A DNA stretch of 64,000 nt from Eonycteris spelaea (taxonomy: Eukaryota > Chordata > Mammalia > Chiroptera > Pteropodidae): assembly GCA_003508835.1 (NCBI GenBank), contig PUFA01000066.1, forward strand, positions 2,294,001 through 2,358,000, in the 5' to 3' direction. The notes under the pieces were generated by a model. It did no database searches. It was given only the letters and a program-made list of their open reading frames with translations, and was not told the DNA's origin. This document shows positions 47,740 through 63,059 of the stretch, piece after piece (the first letter of the stretch is position 1; each line of letters starts with the position of its first letter). A program made the position numbers and the translations under genes.

Positions 47740-48360
47740 TTGCATTCTACTGGAGAGAGTGAGCCACGTGGCTAGCCTGGAAAAAATATTCCAGGTAGAG
47801 GAGATAGCCAGGGCAAAGGGCCCGGGGTGGCAATCGCTTGGTGTATTGGAAAATTGACTGGTGGCTTATGTATTTGAAGGTAAGTGAGGGAGGGAAAGAG
47901 TAGTAAGACAGGAAGTTAGAGGTGGCAGAGGGGCGTGGGAGGGGAGCTGGAAAGGGGTGGAATTAGGTGAGCCCATGGTAGGCATGTTTGAGGAACAGTG
48001 AGGAGGTCAGTGACACTGGAACAGGGAAGAGCAGGGGGAGGTGAAATCAAAGAGGCGGGCAGGGGCCCCGGGATGCATGGCCTTGCAGATTATGCCAAGG
48101 ACTTTGGGTTTTATTCAAAATGTGCCTTTGGAAGGCTTTGAGGGCAAAGTGATATGATCAGAGTGACAGGATCCCTCCGGCCACTGTGTTGAGAAGAGAC
48201 TAAAAAGGGATCAAGGGCAGAAACAGGGAACCTTGTCTGGAGGCTGCTGCAATGATTAGGCAGTAGAGAGCAATGGCATGGCCCGGAGCTGTGGCAGCCG
48301 AGGGGTGAGAAGTGCAGACTCCAGATCTATTTTGAAGGCAGAGCCCACAGGAACCACCGA
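47740..48360 (+). mobile_element. L2 fragment
   Basis: Contains tattccaggtagaggagata, gccagggcaaagggcccggg, ggccttgcagattatgccaa and gaaggctttgagggcaaagt. Confidence 0.8.
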
Positions 48361-49163
48361 CAGGCCATTCATCTCAGCACTGTTTGTTATTGCACAAGTT
48401 TGGAAGCAACCCGAACACTCAGCTGTAGGAGACTAGCAATTATTGTATACAATAAAACATGCCATAGGCTTACAAAAGAACAAGGAAGCTCTTTGTGTGT
48501 TAATACAGGATGATTTTCAAGATATACAGGATGCAAACGAAAAAAAGCAAAGTGCAGAGCGGCGTATGTGGAACGTTACTATTTGGAAGAGGCAAAATAA
48601 AACAAAGCAAAACAAACGCACAGACACATGCACAGTCCTTGGGTCTCTGCTGTGCTTTTCAGTCTCTGTTCTCTTTGCTTTTCAGTGTTCGAACCTAGGA
48701 TCTATTGGTGGGAGGCATTTACGTTCTATGGGAGGGAACTGACGTTCTATTGTATTAATAAATGAAATATTGTGTGTTAGAGGTGGTCGGTGTTATGGAG
48801 AACTAGAAAGCAGAGAGAGAGGGGTTGTGAGAGTTGAATGTTTGGCCCCTGTAGGCACTGAGAGATATCCTTCTGAGAGAGAGAGCTAGTGAGGCCAAGA
48901 ATACCCAGGTACCATTGACGTGAGAGCCAAGTGGCCAGAACTGGGGCTTTGGTCATGAGCACAGCACGGGGTGGGTGACCACTGCTTGCATATTGGGGTG
49001 ACAAGCCAGTTACATTTTCATATCCTCTCTCTTTCAGGGGAAGAGACTAAGCTGTGCTGCCCTCCAGTTCCCCAGATTCAGCCTCTCACACAGATCTTCA
49101 CACCCCTGCCTCTCCATGCTCTCCAGAAAATAAACTCCACCAAGCTTGTTTTCTCCATACCTT

Positions 49164-49169
49164 TTTATT
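49164..49169 (-). terminator. Distal poly(A) signal of KCNB1
   Basis: TTTATT on plus gives AATAAA on minus, about 8.6 kb after the stop codon. This is close to the expected length of the KCNB1 3' UTR. Confidence 0.6.
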
Positions 49170-49314
49170 GAACTCTGCAGACTTCATTAAGGGACCATTT
49201 GCTTAGAATTCTTAAACATTTGGACATATTTTACAAGACAGGACAGCAGCTGTAGGTCACAATTTCATCTCATCACATGCATATAAAGACACTGTTTTTT
49301 TTTTGTTGTTTGGT

Positions 49315-49318
<4 letters not shown>

Positions 49319-49354
<36 letters not shown>
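49319..49354. repeat. (GT)n microsatellite
   Basis: About 18 GT units; (CA)n in the KCNB1 mRNA sense, about 150 nt before the predicted cleavage site. Confidence 0.98.
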
Positions 49355-49357
<3 letters not shown>

Positions 49358-51503
49358 GTTCATTTTCACCTTTACAGGAAGGACTAGAGACGTCAACTGA
49401 CCAGAGATGAATAGGACCCAAGAACACGACCCCGAGAAAAGAGCAGCTAAGGACATTGGTCATTTATGGCTAATGTGATTGGCTTGGCCCCTATCATGGG
49501 TGGGGCAAACAGAATGGCTTTGCTGGCAGAAAAGCCTCAACCTCACACCACGGTCCTGGGAGAGACAGAGATTCTTAGCTAATGGGATCACGTGCATGCT
49601 ACCATGGGGGCATTGAGGCTCAGAAGAAAGGAAGACTCTAAAACCTGGAGGCCAGGCTGGCCCTCTTTTCCTGCTGGGCTCCCATGGCTCAGGGAATGCG
49701 ATCCAGTTTCCAAATGTCGGCTCTCACATTCCCACCCCCAGCAAGTCCCAGGTGAGGGCGAGCTCCCACTTTGGACCCTTGGCTTTGCCCACTGCGAGAC
49801 CACAAAGTGGTGTCCCAATGGGCTCTGTATGAACTAGGCTAGAACACGAGGCTGAAGATGCAGAGTAGGAGAGTAGGAAGGAGGCTGGGGCTGCCCCCCT
49901 GAACCCCCAAGAGATGTGCTTTTAGAAGCCCATGGCCCCTAGGGCAGACAGACAAGCGTCAAATTGGACATCATCCTGGTCCCCGATACTCAAAGAACAG
50001 ATGGTGTCAGTGGGGCTGTTACAGGCTTCAGTGAGAGGCCCCCCCCCCATTTCTCCTTCATTCCCAGTTAGCAATACCTCAAGCCAGGTAAGAACTAATA
50101 AATGCCTCTATTCACTCACACATTCACACATCATTCATTCACTCAGAAGTCAATCATTTACACATTCACTCATTCAAACAAACACAGGTTGGGGACCACT
50201 ATGTGCCAAGGGCATACACCGCCAGATAATCCTGAGTTCCTAGTGCAGAATATGGTGTTCCCAGCCCTTGACCTTGGATTAAAGTCATGATAGATCTGGA
50301 GAGCAAAGGGCCAGCTGCCAGCCCAGCAGCTGCCGATCTCCCTCTTCCCCACCAACCAGGCATACCCAGCTCAGAGATCAAGCTCATCTAAGAGACAGAT
50401 CAAGCTCATCTAAGGGAAAGCCCCAAAGCCCTAGTGAAGCCTAGGGGCTGTGAGCCAAGCTGTTGAACCTCTTGGCCATCTGCTTCTGTGCTTCTCTCCT
50501 TGTTTTCCAAACCTGGATTAGTTCAAGGAGGCAGGAAGGGTGGGGCGGCCCATGCATGACCCTCAAGAGCATCCCAATGGGACAGAATTGGAAGTTTCCT
50601 TCATTTCCCAGGATTGTCATGTCATTGCAGCCACTAACTCGACCTATTCCTGCAGGACAGAGCCTCAAGGGGGATCTTGGAAACTGGCAGCTGCTCAGCC
50701 TATCCATTCAAATCGATTGTCCTGCCTTACCTGTGATCAAACAGCCTGAGACAGCCTGGAGTTGGGGTCACCCTGAGGATGAAGCCCCATTTCCTCCAAA
50801 TTACCAAATGCCATTAAGGGGGACTTTAAAACCTCTTTTGTCAAATGCTTCATTTGAAGAATGCAGGATTCAGAAGCACTCAGGAAGGGGCTACAGATGT
50901 GAGAGATAGTATTTTGCCTGGAGGCAGCTGAAGACTTGTTATGCTGTAGAAGTGGATTACAGCTGCCTCTCTCTTTTGGCCCTTCTGAATTTACTTCATT
51001 GGGTGGGAACTTCCAAAGGATTTGAATGGGATTTCCTGTTTTATTTGCCAGAAACAAACAAACAAAAAAGCCCTTTGGGAATGGTGCTATTTGCTATTAC
51101 CTGGGCAGTTTGTTCATTTGTGGCTGCTAGTGGGTAAAAGATAATTGTGTCTCTTGTACACACAGCCTGAGGCCTATGAGGGCACAGGATCTGGGCAGAA
51201 GGGCTGAAGCACCGTGAGATAGCCAGCCAGAAAAGGGATTACTTTTTGGCTGGCCTCGGGGAGGGTAGCACAAGGGTCATCTCATTCAGTGTGGTTTCTG
51301 TTAGGGCACTGGGATGGGCTGGATGCATGATTTACAGGGTCATCAGAATTGTCCAGGACAGGGAGCAAGAAGGAACAGGGTACCCTATATCACCTTCCTA
51401 ACCTGGTACCCCCTTTGAAAGCTCCAAATCCTAGCATTTGAGTCCCTGCTAACCGCGTTCCTTGCCTGCCTTGGTGGCTTGAGTCTGTGCCCTGATGTTC
51501 AAA

Positions 51504-51507
51504 CCAC

Positions 51508-51556
<49 letters not shown>
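51504..51556. repeat. (CA)n microsatellite
   Basis: About 23 CA units with two TA interruptions; (TG)n in the KCNB1 mRNA sense. Confidence 0.97.
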
Positions 51557-53372
51557 AGGAAATAGAAGAGAGAGAATTTCCTTGGTTGTTCAGTCCAGTT
51601 GCCATGCAATGCTAGAGCCCCTTGGCTACACTCATTTTGTACATTACCTAGCCCATCATTAAACACCTGTGTGTCAGGGACCTCATTACCCAACACGGCA
51701 TTGCATTCCATGGGTAGGCAGCCACACCTGTTAGAAGTACTTCCTTAATTTGAGCTGAGATTGACCACCCTGTCCCTTTCATGCAAGAGAAACTTTCAGA
51801 GACTCGCCACACAGCCATCCTGCAGGCAGGCGGTTTCTTCTTCAGGTGAACTTCACCCCATCCTGGCCAGCCTTTAGATTTTTACAGGATGTTTGCAAGG
51901 AAGGAATGGAGAGTTAGCTAGAGGTGAAGATGAGGGGCCACTCGACTAACCGAGCCCCTTCCAGATCCAATTTTTCAAGTTGATATTTTGGGAAGTTCAG
52001 TTGAAATTCCAGGTTAAGACAACATCAGGGACAACAAATGGAAACCCAAACTATACAATCTCTTTCTAGCTGAAAATAGCCACAGACAAAGGTGTTTGCT
52101 GACCTGGGCATTAAACCTAGCAAACTGCTGGAAAAACAACTTTTTTGTTGTTCTCGTGCAAAAGTTTTAAAACATCTTGTCTTTTTGTTTGGCTCTGGTT
52201 CAAACCAGATTATCAGGAAATTAGGGGTGGGGAAACTCTGATTAGGATCTTAGTCCCGAATAAGAGATTCATGCTTGGGTTGGTTTCCTCTGGGGTGTTA
52301 TCCGGGGGCTCGATTGGGCTCAGATCTCCGATCTGGGCAGAGGCAAGAACCCTGAACTGACAGCAAGGCAGGTGGGCTTCAAAAACCTAAGTAAATGCAA
52401 GTTGGAGATTATCTGAGATTTCTTCACCTTCCTGCATGAGTCGATGGATGAAGAATCACTTTCTGCTGAAGATTCTGCTTCGTAAGAAATCTTCTGGCCA
52501 TCCAAACCACCTGGTGGAATTAATGATCAGGACCGTCCAGAATCCCTCCTGAGGCCTGGGTCGGTGGAAGCAGCCCCTGCCATGAATCTCTGGCTCTACG
52601 GAACTAGCAGCTGGAAAGGGAAGGGGAGATGAGATGGCAGATTCTGGGGACACGTCTTCTCAGGGTTTGGCTGCAAGCCTGTCTGGCCGCTGTTTTGGTG
52701 AGGCTGCTGGGAATGGATTGGAATGAGGAACTGATAAACAGTTGATGAGGTCGGAAGCTTAGCATGTTCTCTGACGTTTGCAAGAACCAGAAAATGCCTG
52801 TCCTGTAGATTCGATTGATGTTACAGGGAGAAGGCAATGGCGACGGCCAGCCACCAGGGGCTTGGGTGTGCTCTGGATCTCAGAAATGCTAGCAGGAGGT
52901 TGGCTTGCGTGAGATTTTTGGTTCTGAAATCTTTGGGGATGAGACAACTCCATTCCCTCAGATCCCCAAAGCCATGTGGGGAATGAGCTAAGCCAGGCCA
53001 CATCCCGTCCTGATTTTGAGGGTCATCTGTAGCCCCGTGTCCCCTGCTCTCAATCCTGCATCCATGCCCTGGATTCTTAGGAACAATGAATAGGAGAAAC
53101 ACAGACAGAATGAAGAAAGTAACAGTATCAACAGACTCGAGGTCTTGTGTCAGGAAATGCCTGTAGCAGGAAGTCAGACCTTAAAGTCTTGCTCTAGTCC
53201 CAGAAAATCAGAATGAAAAGGAAGAAAAGAACAAGCAGCCCAAGGGACAATGGGAGTAAATGAAAATGACCAGAAAATATCAGCTACATAATGACCAACA
53301 ATAAACTTCCTAAGATGTTATTCTGTATTACAAAAGAAGAAATTAGACTCAATGGCCCTATTATAAATTTGC

Positions 53373-53390
53373 ATATATATATATATATAT
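53373..53390. repeat. (AT)n repeat
   Basis: Nine AT units in the KCNB1 3' UTR. Confidence 0.9.
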
Positions 53391-55271
53391 GAACAGAAAA
53401 ATAGACTACTCTGAGATGCATGGACATTCTATGATGTAGTCACGCATCAGATACTTCCAGAGCCAGAAAAATGGCAACAGAAAATGCAGAGGTAACTCTT
53501 ATTTCTGGGTGTAGCCAGGGCTGGTTTGGGTCGCCCTGGCTGAGTGAAAGCATTTGGACGCTGTCATATAAGAAGTGAGAGGCGAGGAAACTTCAGCTCA
53601 GGGCTGGAGGGTCTTCATTGTCCTGCTGGGGGACTCAAGAGAGCCCTCTTCTTCCTCCTGCCAGCTTTGAAGCCACCGAAAAAGTTCTTTCCCAAAGAAC
53701 CTCAGAGGCGTTTCATCAGGCTCTCATCTGATTCCAAGTTGCTTGATTGGAGGCTGAAGCCTGGGATTAGTTGGCAGAGAAATAAGAAAAGGAGGGAGAC
53801 AGAGACCTGGCTTTAGTGACCCTTGTCTGTGGTAAGTTTGAAATTTCCCCTCGTCCACGGACTATATACTCCAGCTATGACTTGGAGCAAGACAGAAATA
53901 CACAGTAGTTACGAACATCAATAATACATTACAGTTTTACAGAAGAGAATACTATTTTGTTTTTTCTCCATAGAAATGTGGGTCTTATTAGGAGAAAGGG
54001 CAGAAACGAGGCTACAGTTACTAAGACACAGAGGAGAGGTTGGGAATCAGTTTGAAAAAGTTTGTATCACCAGCAATTCTTGGGGGCAAGATGGGTGGGC
54101 TGGAAAAAAAAAATGGCCTCCTCAGGATTTTGCTGTTTCCCCTTCTTCTTTTTTCCTTGATCTCAATGCTTTTAGAGAAAGGGGCTTCATGGGAACAAAT
54201 GTTCACTTCTCTTTTTTCTTTCCCCATTAAGTGTGCTTAAGATAAAATTCCTAAAGAAGGCACTGAGAAATCCACTGCATTGAAGTTTTATTGTTTCTCT
54301 TTACCCAAAGATAAAAAGGTGAAGAAACTGACTCCTCCAGAGCTTGCCCACCTCTCTCTGCTGGTTGCAGACTCTCCCCGGCGTGATTGGGACACATAGC
54401 TACCTGGTCCCGAGCCCTTTCTGATAATGGTGGAAGTTGGAACTCAAGTTCAGCTGGGTTCTTGACGAGTTCACTGAGTTCGCCAAAGGGACCAGGCGTC
54501 CATCCATCTCCAGCCCCTAGTTTTGTTTCCTTGGGTTGCCTTGTTTTCTGTCTTCATTGGTTCAGGAATGGCTGGGACACGGACCACCAAGTTAAAGCAG
54601 TATCTGCCTCCAAACCATTGCTTTCCTTTCCTCCATCAAGACCCATCAGACAAGGTTAGCTTCTCAGTGGAGACTCTTAGGCAGATTTCCCAGTGCATGT
54701 ACACAGGTACAGGTAGGGAGACAGGTACATTCCTTTTTGGCAGGTGGGGACCTGGGTAAACTTACAGCACTCTATTTTGAATTGGGCGCACAGGGTAAAA
54801 GCTATATTCCCACAATACATACACAAGTGAAAGAAAAAACCAAACCAAAACAAAAAGCAATACTTTCTAAGCATAGTATATGCTGAGTTTCAATTATTCT
54901 GTTTCTATAAGAACTCTATAGGACTCTGGCTATTAAGCCTGAAAAAGTAGGTTCTTAATGATACTTCTGAATTCGTCCTTCAAAAGTGACTCAATAAAAT
55001 GCTACTTTAAGGTCAGACAAAACACACGAGGAAGGAAGGGCTAGATCCTGCATGACCACACAAGGCAAAAGGGCCTTTGGTTACAAGGAGAGTTGCACCA
55101 ATTGGTTATTAGTTAAAAAAAAAAGACAGAAATCATCTCCAATCTGTACACTTCTCATCTGCTTCAACCAACAAATGAAATGCCTTGATTTGAAGAAGGG
55201 GTGGTACATTCCTTCCCACTATTTATGGCTATATTTAAACATGTTCACTTTCCTGATATGTAAAATAGACT

Positions 55272-55272
55272 A

Positions 55273-55301
<29 letters not shown>
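55272..55301. repeat. (TTA)n microsatellite
   Basis: Ten TTA-type units in the KCNB1 3' UTR. Confidence 0.95.
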
Positions 55302-55303
<2 letters not shown>

Positions 55304-55779
55304 TTTTACAGATAGCATCATCTCTAAAAATATCTGAATCAGAAATCACAACTATTTACTTTTATCAAAAAGCATTTGTTTGTTTTCCCTGAATTTTCAC
55401 ATTTGTGCTGATGGCGGATGTCAATGGTGATGAAAACAAAGTGACACATAAGGTGGCCCAGGGTGGCCATTCCTTGATAGGCCCCCAGCCCACAATGTGT
55501 GCTCAGCAAAACCCCCTGAGAACGTTGCTTCTTCCTCTCTCTCGTGTGTCACTAGAACAGAATGACCTCACACCCTCTTTGTCCCTTAAGTCCCTTTACA
55601 TTTGCTGCCAGAGTACTCTGAAGATACCTCGGAAGAGTCAAGATACTTCAGCATGCATTTTCTTTGTTAACGCAGCATAGAACAAAACTTCCCCTCTTGG
55701 AGGGAACCACAGTCCTTGGAGACGCTGAGAAGCAGTGTGAACCGGGTGTGTATTCAGCAGAGAACACGCATTTTTAATG

Positions 55780-56260
55780 GTGGTTGAATGACCCCATGTC
55801 ATCATACCTGCGACAGGTGGCCCAACCTCATGCTGCTGTAAGGAAGGGCAGGCAGAGCGACTCTGTGATATTTGTGTACTGACAGGTAGATTGTGCCATT
55901 GTACTAATAGACAGACCAATAACACATTGAAGGACGGGTGAACGACACCATGTTTTGTTCCATCAGGAGGACAGACACCTGTCACAATTGAGGACTGACA
56001 GATCTACAATATTGTACTTGGGACATCATCCATCCAAATTGTATTAAGAGAACAACATCAGTCCATTGTACTAAAAACAGGCAGATGTCATCTTTCCTGA
56101 CAGATGGGCCAACAGCATGGCATCATGTTAGCCAGTGGCTCAACCCTATGTTACTGAACTGAGGAACAGCCAGCAACACCATGCCGTTGGACTGAAATCA
56201 AGCAGACTAACACCAGTTCATCAAACTAGGACAGGAAGACCAACGCCAAGAAATACACCA
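55780..56260. repeat. Degenerate tandem array, unit about 30 nt, in KCNB1 3' UTR
   Basis: About 15 diverged units follow one another with the plus-strand theme GACAG, then CCAACACCAT, then TTGTACT. Clear instances are gacaggtagattgtgccatt (55881), gacagatctacaatattgta (55997), tcagtccattgtactaaaaa (56059), gacagatgggccaacagcat (56099) and cagcaacaccatgccgttgg (56171). Unit lengths run about 25-37 nt. No microsatellite or transposon signature explains it. Confidence 0.65.
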
Positions 56261-57757
56261 GAACCATTCATGATGCACACAAATACTTATTGCTTTTGTC
56301 TGTACTGGCTGCATTGATGGTTGCAGAAAGGAGAGCTGAGCTTTTAATACAGACAGTGACACTAGAAACATACCAACAGCTGGTTGACAAGAAAGAACAG
56401 AGTAAAACATCCAACGCCCAACCGTCTACTGTATTCTTCTGAGAAGTGCATGTTTCCTGTACACGTGACTTTATGGGAGGCCCCACTCAAAGGCCAAGTA
56501 TCTTTCCTTGCAAGGGGGCAAAAGGGAAGCTTCAGAGGGGCAGGGAAGGTGCCCACAGACTGACACAGCAATACCAGCACAGTATCACCCACTGCGGCCA
56601 GATACAGGCACGTGGCAACAATTCAACTGCCGTTCCAAAGAGTGGCCCACAGGAAGTCGTGCTTGTTTTAAAGTGCAAGATGTTGACACTGTCCCTGGTA
56701 GAACCTATTTTTGAAAAACATAAAGTGCTTTTTATTTGAACTTTTTCTTTATACCACAGGAAACAAAACAGAATTTCTATTATAGTAGATGCTTTCCCTG
56801 CCACAGCAGGAAGTATTCAAAAGTCTGAACTGGGCATTTCAATTGAAGATTTTTTTTTTCCTTTCGTTTTTGCAGATAAAAAAAAAATCAGATTTTATTC
56901 TGTTCTTCAGTAACATAGTCTCTTTGAATAAGCTATTTCTTTTGCATATTTGACACTTGCATATCTTTTGAGTCTACGCTAGCAATGTACAGAACACATT
57001 TTCCTTCTACAACCCTAAAGCAATACTCAGAGTTCTGTTGGCTGAGTGCCTGCCTTCTGAACCCTCCCCAGATTGCCAGGGGCAATTAGAATTGAGTACA
57101 AGTGGTGCAACTCACCCTGATGATATCTCAAAATAAAATCTCAGGTACTACGAAATACTGAAGTCAATGAAGACATTTGAGTAAGCGTTTTGTGCTGGGA
57201 TCATGGCTTGTGGCATGGAGATTTCCCTGTGACACAAGCATTCCCTGTAGCCTTCCAACAGTGGGGTCCATCCAAGAGGTGATAGACAGGAGTTTCTAGA
57301 AGTGGCCAGGCAAGACCTGAAACCAAATTGGTCAACCCACTCTTTCAATATAAGCCACTTGTCCCAGCATCCTTCTCCAGGGAAGCCAGGAGGGATGGAG
57401 ACGTTGCTCTCGGAGGCTGTGATGAAGAGCCATAAGAGAAGAATGGGGCATAGGTGGCCGTGGTTATGTCTAAAACGTGGTAGTGGTGGCTGTGAGTTCT
57501 GCTCATGTCATCTCCCAAAGAGGGCAGTGGAGTTGTTACAAGGAGTTGCCATATCCTATGGCTTGGCCAACTTCATTCCGATGGACTGTCATGACTCTCA
57601 AGGCCTTAGGGAGCTTTCTCTGGAGTCTCTCTTCTTTCCGGGGGCTTTGCAGAGCCTTTCTGTTTTAAGAGTTCATGCAGAAAAGCTCTGTGGCAGGTAA
57701 GCTGAGCCGCGCTCCTCTCCGGACCTCGCCACAAGTCTCTTCTCCATGTGGGGGAGT

Positions 57758-59802
<2,045 letters not shown>

Positions 59803-59989
59803 TTATCAGCCACCAACGGGATGATCACTCAAATACCCTGGGCCGGCAGGATGCTCCTCAATGTTCAGGAGCATTTCACATGTCGATAGTCACTTAACAA
59901 TTGGATGGTTGAGCTAAAAAATAATGTATTCAAATCTATTTATTATACATATGTAGAAAATGGCTCAGAGAATTGAAATGATTTAAAGC

Positions 59990-60230
59990 TAGCCCCGGGG
60001 TTGGTAAATTTTTTCTATGAACGGCCAGATAGCAAATATTTTAGACTTTGAAGTCCACAAATTCTTTATTGCAACTCAACTCTGCAGTGGTAGCATGGAA
60101 GCAGCCTCAGATAGTACATAAACAAATAGGTGTAACTACGTTTCAATAAAGCTTTATTGACAAAAAGAGGCAGGGGACTGAATTTGACTTGTAGGCCATA
60201 GTTTGCTGACTTGTGATCTAGGCCAGTGGT
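59990..60230 (-). mobile_element. hAT-type DNA transposon remnant
   Basis: The terminal ggccatagtttgctgact (plus) is the reverse of a CAGCAAACTATGGCC end. The interior has ttcaataaagctttattgac and gccagatagcaaatatttta, typical of an abundant mammalian hAT MITE. Confidence 0.8.
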
Positions 60231-61274
60231 TCATAAATATTATGGGGTGGGATACTGCTTTCACAACAGGATGCTAATGATAATAACAATAGTTACCCTT
60301 ACTGAGTGTTCATCGTCATGTTAGGCACTGTGCTTAGCACTTTCCACACAACACCTATTTCATTCTTAACGAAAACCCTAGTAAGTATTGTGTCTCTCCA
60401 ATGAACAGATGAAGAAACGCAGGCTTCCAAAGCTAGTAAGAGACAGGATTTTAACTGGGGTCTGTCTGGCCCCAGAGCAGGAGCTCTTAAAGCTGTGCTA
60501 GAAATCAGATGAAAGCTACGGACCCCTTTGCGAGACACACACAATTTTGCAGGCGATCCCCAGGGAGGCGTAGTTATCCCGAACCCACGTTATTAACTTA
60601 CGATTGGGACCATGGACCTTTGGAAGCTAAGGACCACAGCTTAACTACCTTTGAGTCCCCTGGATCAAGAAGATGGTTTGGCCAGAAAAGAGCTTACGAG
60701 ATGTTTGCCGAAATTGATGGAACCTAGCTAGGCCAGTCTGTAGAAATGCAAGCAGCTGTACCAAATTGCTCTGGGGGTCTTTTTCTAAAAATATAAATCC
60801 AAGCACATCACTTACCTGCTTAATACATTTCTAGGACTCTTCAGGACAAAATCTAAACCTTAAATTTGTCTATCCAGCCCCCCTGCCCCCATCTGTCCCT
60901 TTTCAGAGACTTGCTCCTCTTCTTCTGCCTTGCTGAAGTGCTGGGCTGGTTACCACGCTTGTACCATTTGATTCCGACTGCTGCCGACTGGCCCAGAGAT
61001 GGACATAAGATCCGGGCTGGGCTCAGCCGCCCCACTCAGGAATCCAGGGGTGGGGGCGAGTGGGTTATGGAATGGTAGCCTCTGAATTAAACGGTCAAGT
61101 ACAATCTTGGCTTCAACCAGCTTCATGTTCAGCCCAAGCTCCAAGCAAGTGTCTCCCAAGTTGTAGGGAACAGAGAAGCCATAAAAGAACCTTTGAGAGA
61201 AGCCCAAGAACAAAGGGAAGGGGCAGAGTGAAATAACGTGAAGACATAAGAGGTTTGAGACAGGGTGTAGAGGG

Positions 61275-61500
61275 CACCAGATAAGAGATTGGGCTCTTGT
61301 GTCAGACCGTCTTGGGTTTGAGTCCCAGCTCTGTCACTTCCTTACTTTCAGCCAGTTATTTAACCTCTCTAGGCCTCAGTTTCCTCATGTGCAAATGGGA
61401 TGATAATGACAGTATCTAGCTCAGAGAGCTGCTGTGAAGATTCAATGTGTTAACACAAGCAAAACACTTAGAACATCTTCCAGCAGCAGGTAGTGACTGA
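61275..61500 (+). mobile_element. MIR SINE
   Basis: Well-preserved MIR: gtttgagtcccagctctgtc, ttatttaacctctctaggcc, tcagtttcctcatgtgcaaa, gagctgctgtgaagattcaa. Confidence 0.9.
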
Positions 61501-62755
61501 TGAATGCCAGCTGTCATCCTGGGGGAATATCACAGCCCACACCACTCCGTCAGCCCAGACCACCCAGCCTCCGAGTGGCTCGGCTCATCTTTGCTTCCTG
61601 CTCCTATTCTGAACCGGCCTGCATAAATGCCTTTGCCACTTGGGTATGTGTGAGAGGCTTCTGTCCTCTGCAGTGACTCCCCAGTCAGGGCACGTGGCTG
61701 TCAGGTCCCTTTGCATTTTGACTTTGACCCCTCTCTTTGAGCTTTCCTGAAAGTTCCAAACCACGCTTTTCCAGCTACGCACGACTATTGGTCAATTCTG
61801 CATGTCCATGCCTCTTTCTTTCTGTCCAGTGCTCTTATCCATGTTTTAAAACCCAACCCATGCATCCCTTCCCTTCCTCTTCCCCTCTAAGTCATCCCTA
61901 CTGTCCCTAGGCAGGGCTTACCACTCCATCCTCTGGGGTCCCTCATCATTTTGCCATACCTTGGAGTACATTATGGGGCGGGGGTCCATCCCTGCCCACT
62001 ACCTGTGAGCTTGCGGGGACAGGATAGGTTCTGAGGCTTACTTCTTGTACCCAGCACCTAGACAAGGGCACGACACCAGTGGGCACTCCCAAAGTGTTCC
62101 TTAGCTGCTGCTCAAGTTTACAGAGCTACAAGTGTAAAAGCCAGGACCACCATTCGGCTTTCAATTTGGCAACTCTTTATTGATTACCTACTACGTGCGA
62201 GGCACTGGGAGCACCACAGGCAGCAAGAGAGCTCCAGCACTGTCTAGGCCAGCTCAGAAGAAGAAAGGGAGCACCACGCAAGGCAGCGTTTCCCCAGCCC
62301 GAGTCGTTCTATCGACTTCTTGGGGCTTTTTTTGTGGTTTGGGCTATATTCATGTCCGATATATTCTGTGTCTTAAAAAAAAAAAAAAGCTCTTGAGTTT
62401 TACTTTCTTGATTACATTCATTGAAAAGAAAACTTCTGTAATCACTTTATAAAATGAAATGTCTGCTATGTACCGAAGCAGATCTAATTTCTATATATTT
62501 ACGAACCATAATGGAACACCTAAGAAGCCAGAGCCCAAGTGAAGAAACAGAACACGTAACAATAACACTGACACTTCCTCTGCGTCTTTCTCCACCCTGG
62601 AGATAATCAAAAATCTTCTTCATCCCTTTGCTTTCCTGCAGAGTGCTTAATACAAATGTACACACGCCTAGACAAACGGCTGTTTTATTTTGCTTGGTTT
62701 TGACATCATGTTGTATGCGTTCTTCTGCTACCTATACTGCTCATCCCTGAATAGT

Positions 62756-62776
62756 AAAAATAAAAATAAAAATAAA
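62756..62776. repeat. (AAATA)n repeat
   Basis: Four AAATA-type units. Confidence 0.85.
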
Positions 62777-62944
62777 TGAAACACACTCACCTTTTATTTT
62801 ACCCTTAGGTAAATTTCTTAGGATGAGGGTAAAATAAACTGCTGCCTTTGCATGCTAAGGATATATGTATTAAATATTCATTAAAATAAATAGATGATCA
62901 TTGGAATAAAACATTTCAGTAGTACACATTAGGAACTCCTGTGT

Positions 62945-63058
62945 CAAGGTTAGCAGTGTGATCCCTGTAGCTAAACTCCAGCTCTGCCATTATTGGCTGG
63001 GTGGCCTCAGGCATTGAAACTTTCCTGGCCTCAGTTTCCTTATTTGTAAAATGGGGAT
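62945..63058 (+). mobile_element. MIR SINE fragment
   Basis: Contains ccattattggctgggtggcc and ggcctcagtttccttatttg, then gtaaaatggggata. Confidence 0.85.
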
Positions 63059-63059
63059 A

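Larger units (their letters stand above)
35640..49140. other. Intergenic between SBSPON-like locus and KCNB1 3' end
   Basis: I find no convincing exon. It contains L1, L2, MIR and hAT remnants and a GGAA microsatellite (listed separately), plus unassigned DNA. A block at about 39.1-39.45 kb is free of repeats I recognise. Confidence 0.65.
49145..57757 (-). other. KCNB1: KCNB1 3' untranslated region (predicted)
   Basis: The sequence after the KCNB1 stop continues for about 8.6 kb with few interspersed repeats, up to a minus-strand AATAAA at 49169-49164. The human KCNB1 transcript also has a very long 3' UTR (from memory about 9 kb in a single last exon), so the size fits. The UTR includes (GT)n at 49319, (CA)n at 51504, (AT)n at 53373 and (TTA)n at 55272, and the degenerate 30-nt array at 55.78-56.26 kb. 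Minus-strand AATAAA motifs at 56899-56894 and 56736-56731 could give a shorter form. The extent is inferred and no transcript evidence is available. Confidence 0.7.

Noticed and set aside
50378..50420. Short direct duplication (agatcaagctcatctaag twice)
   Set aside because: Only two copies of about 20 nt in the KCNB1 3' UTR; a simple local duplication with no further structure.
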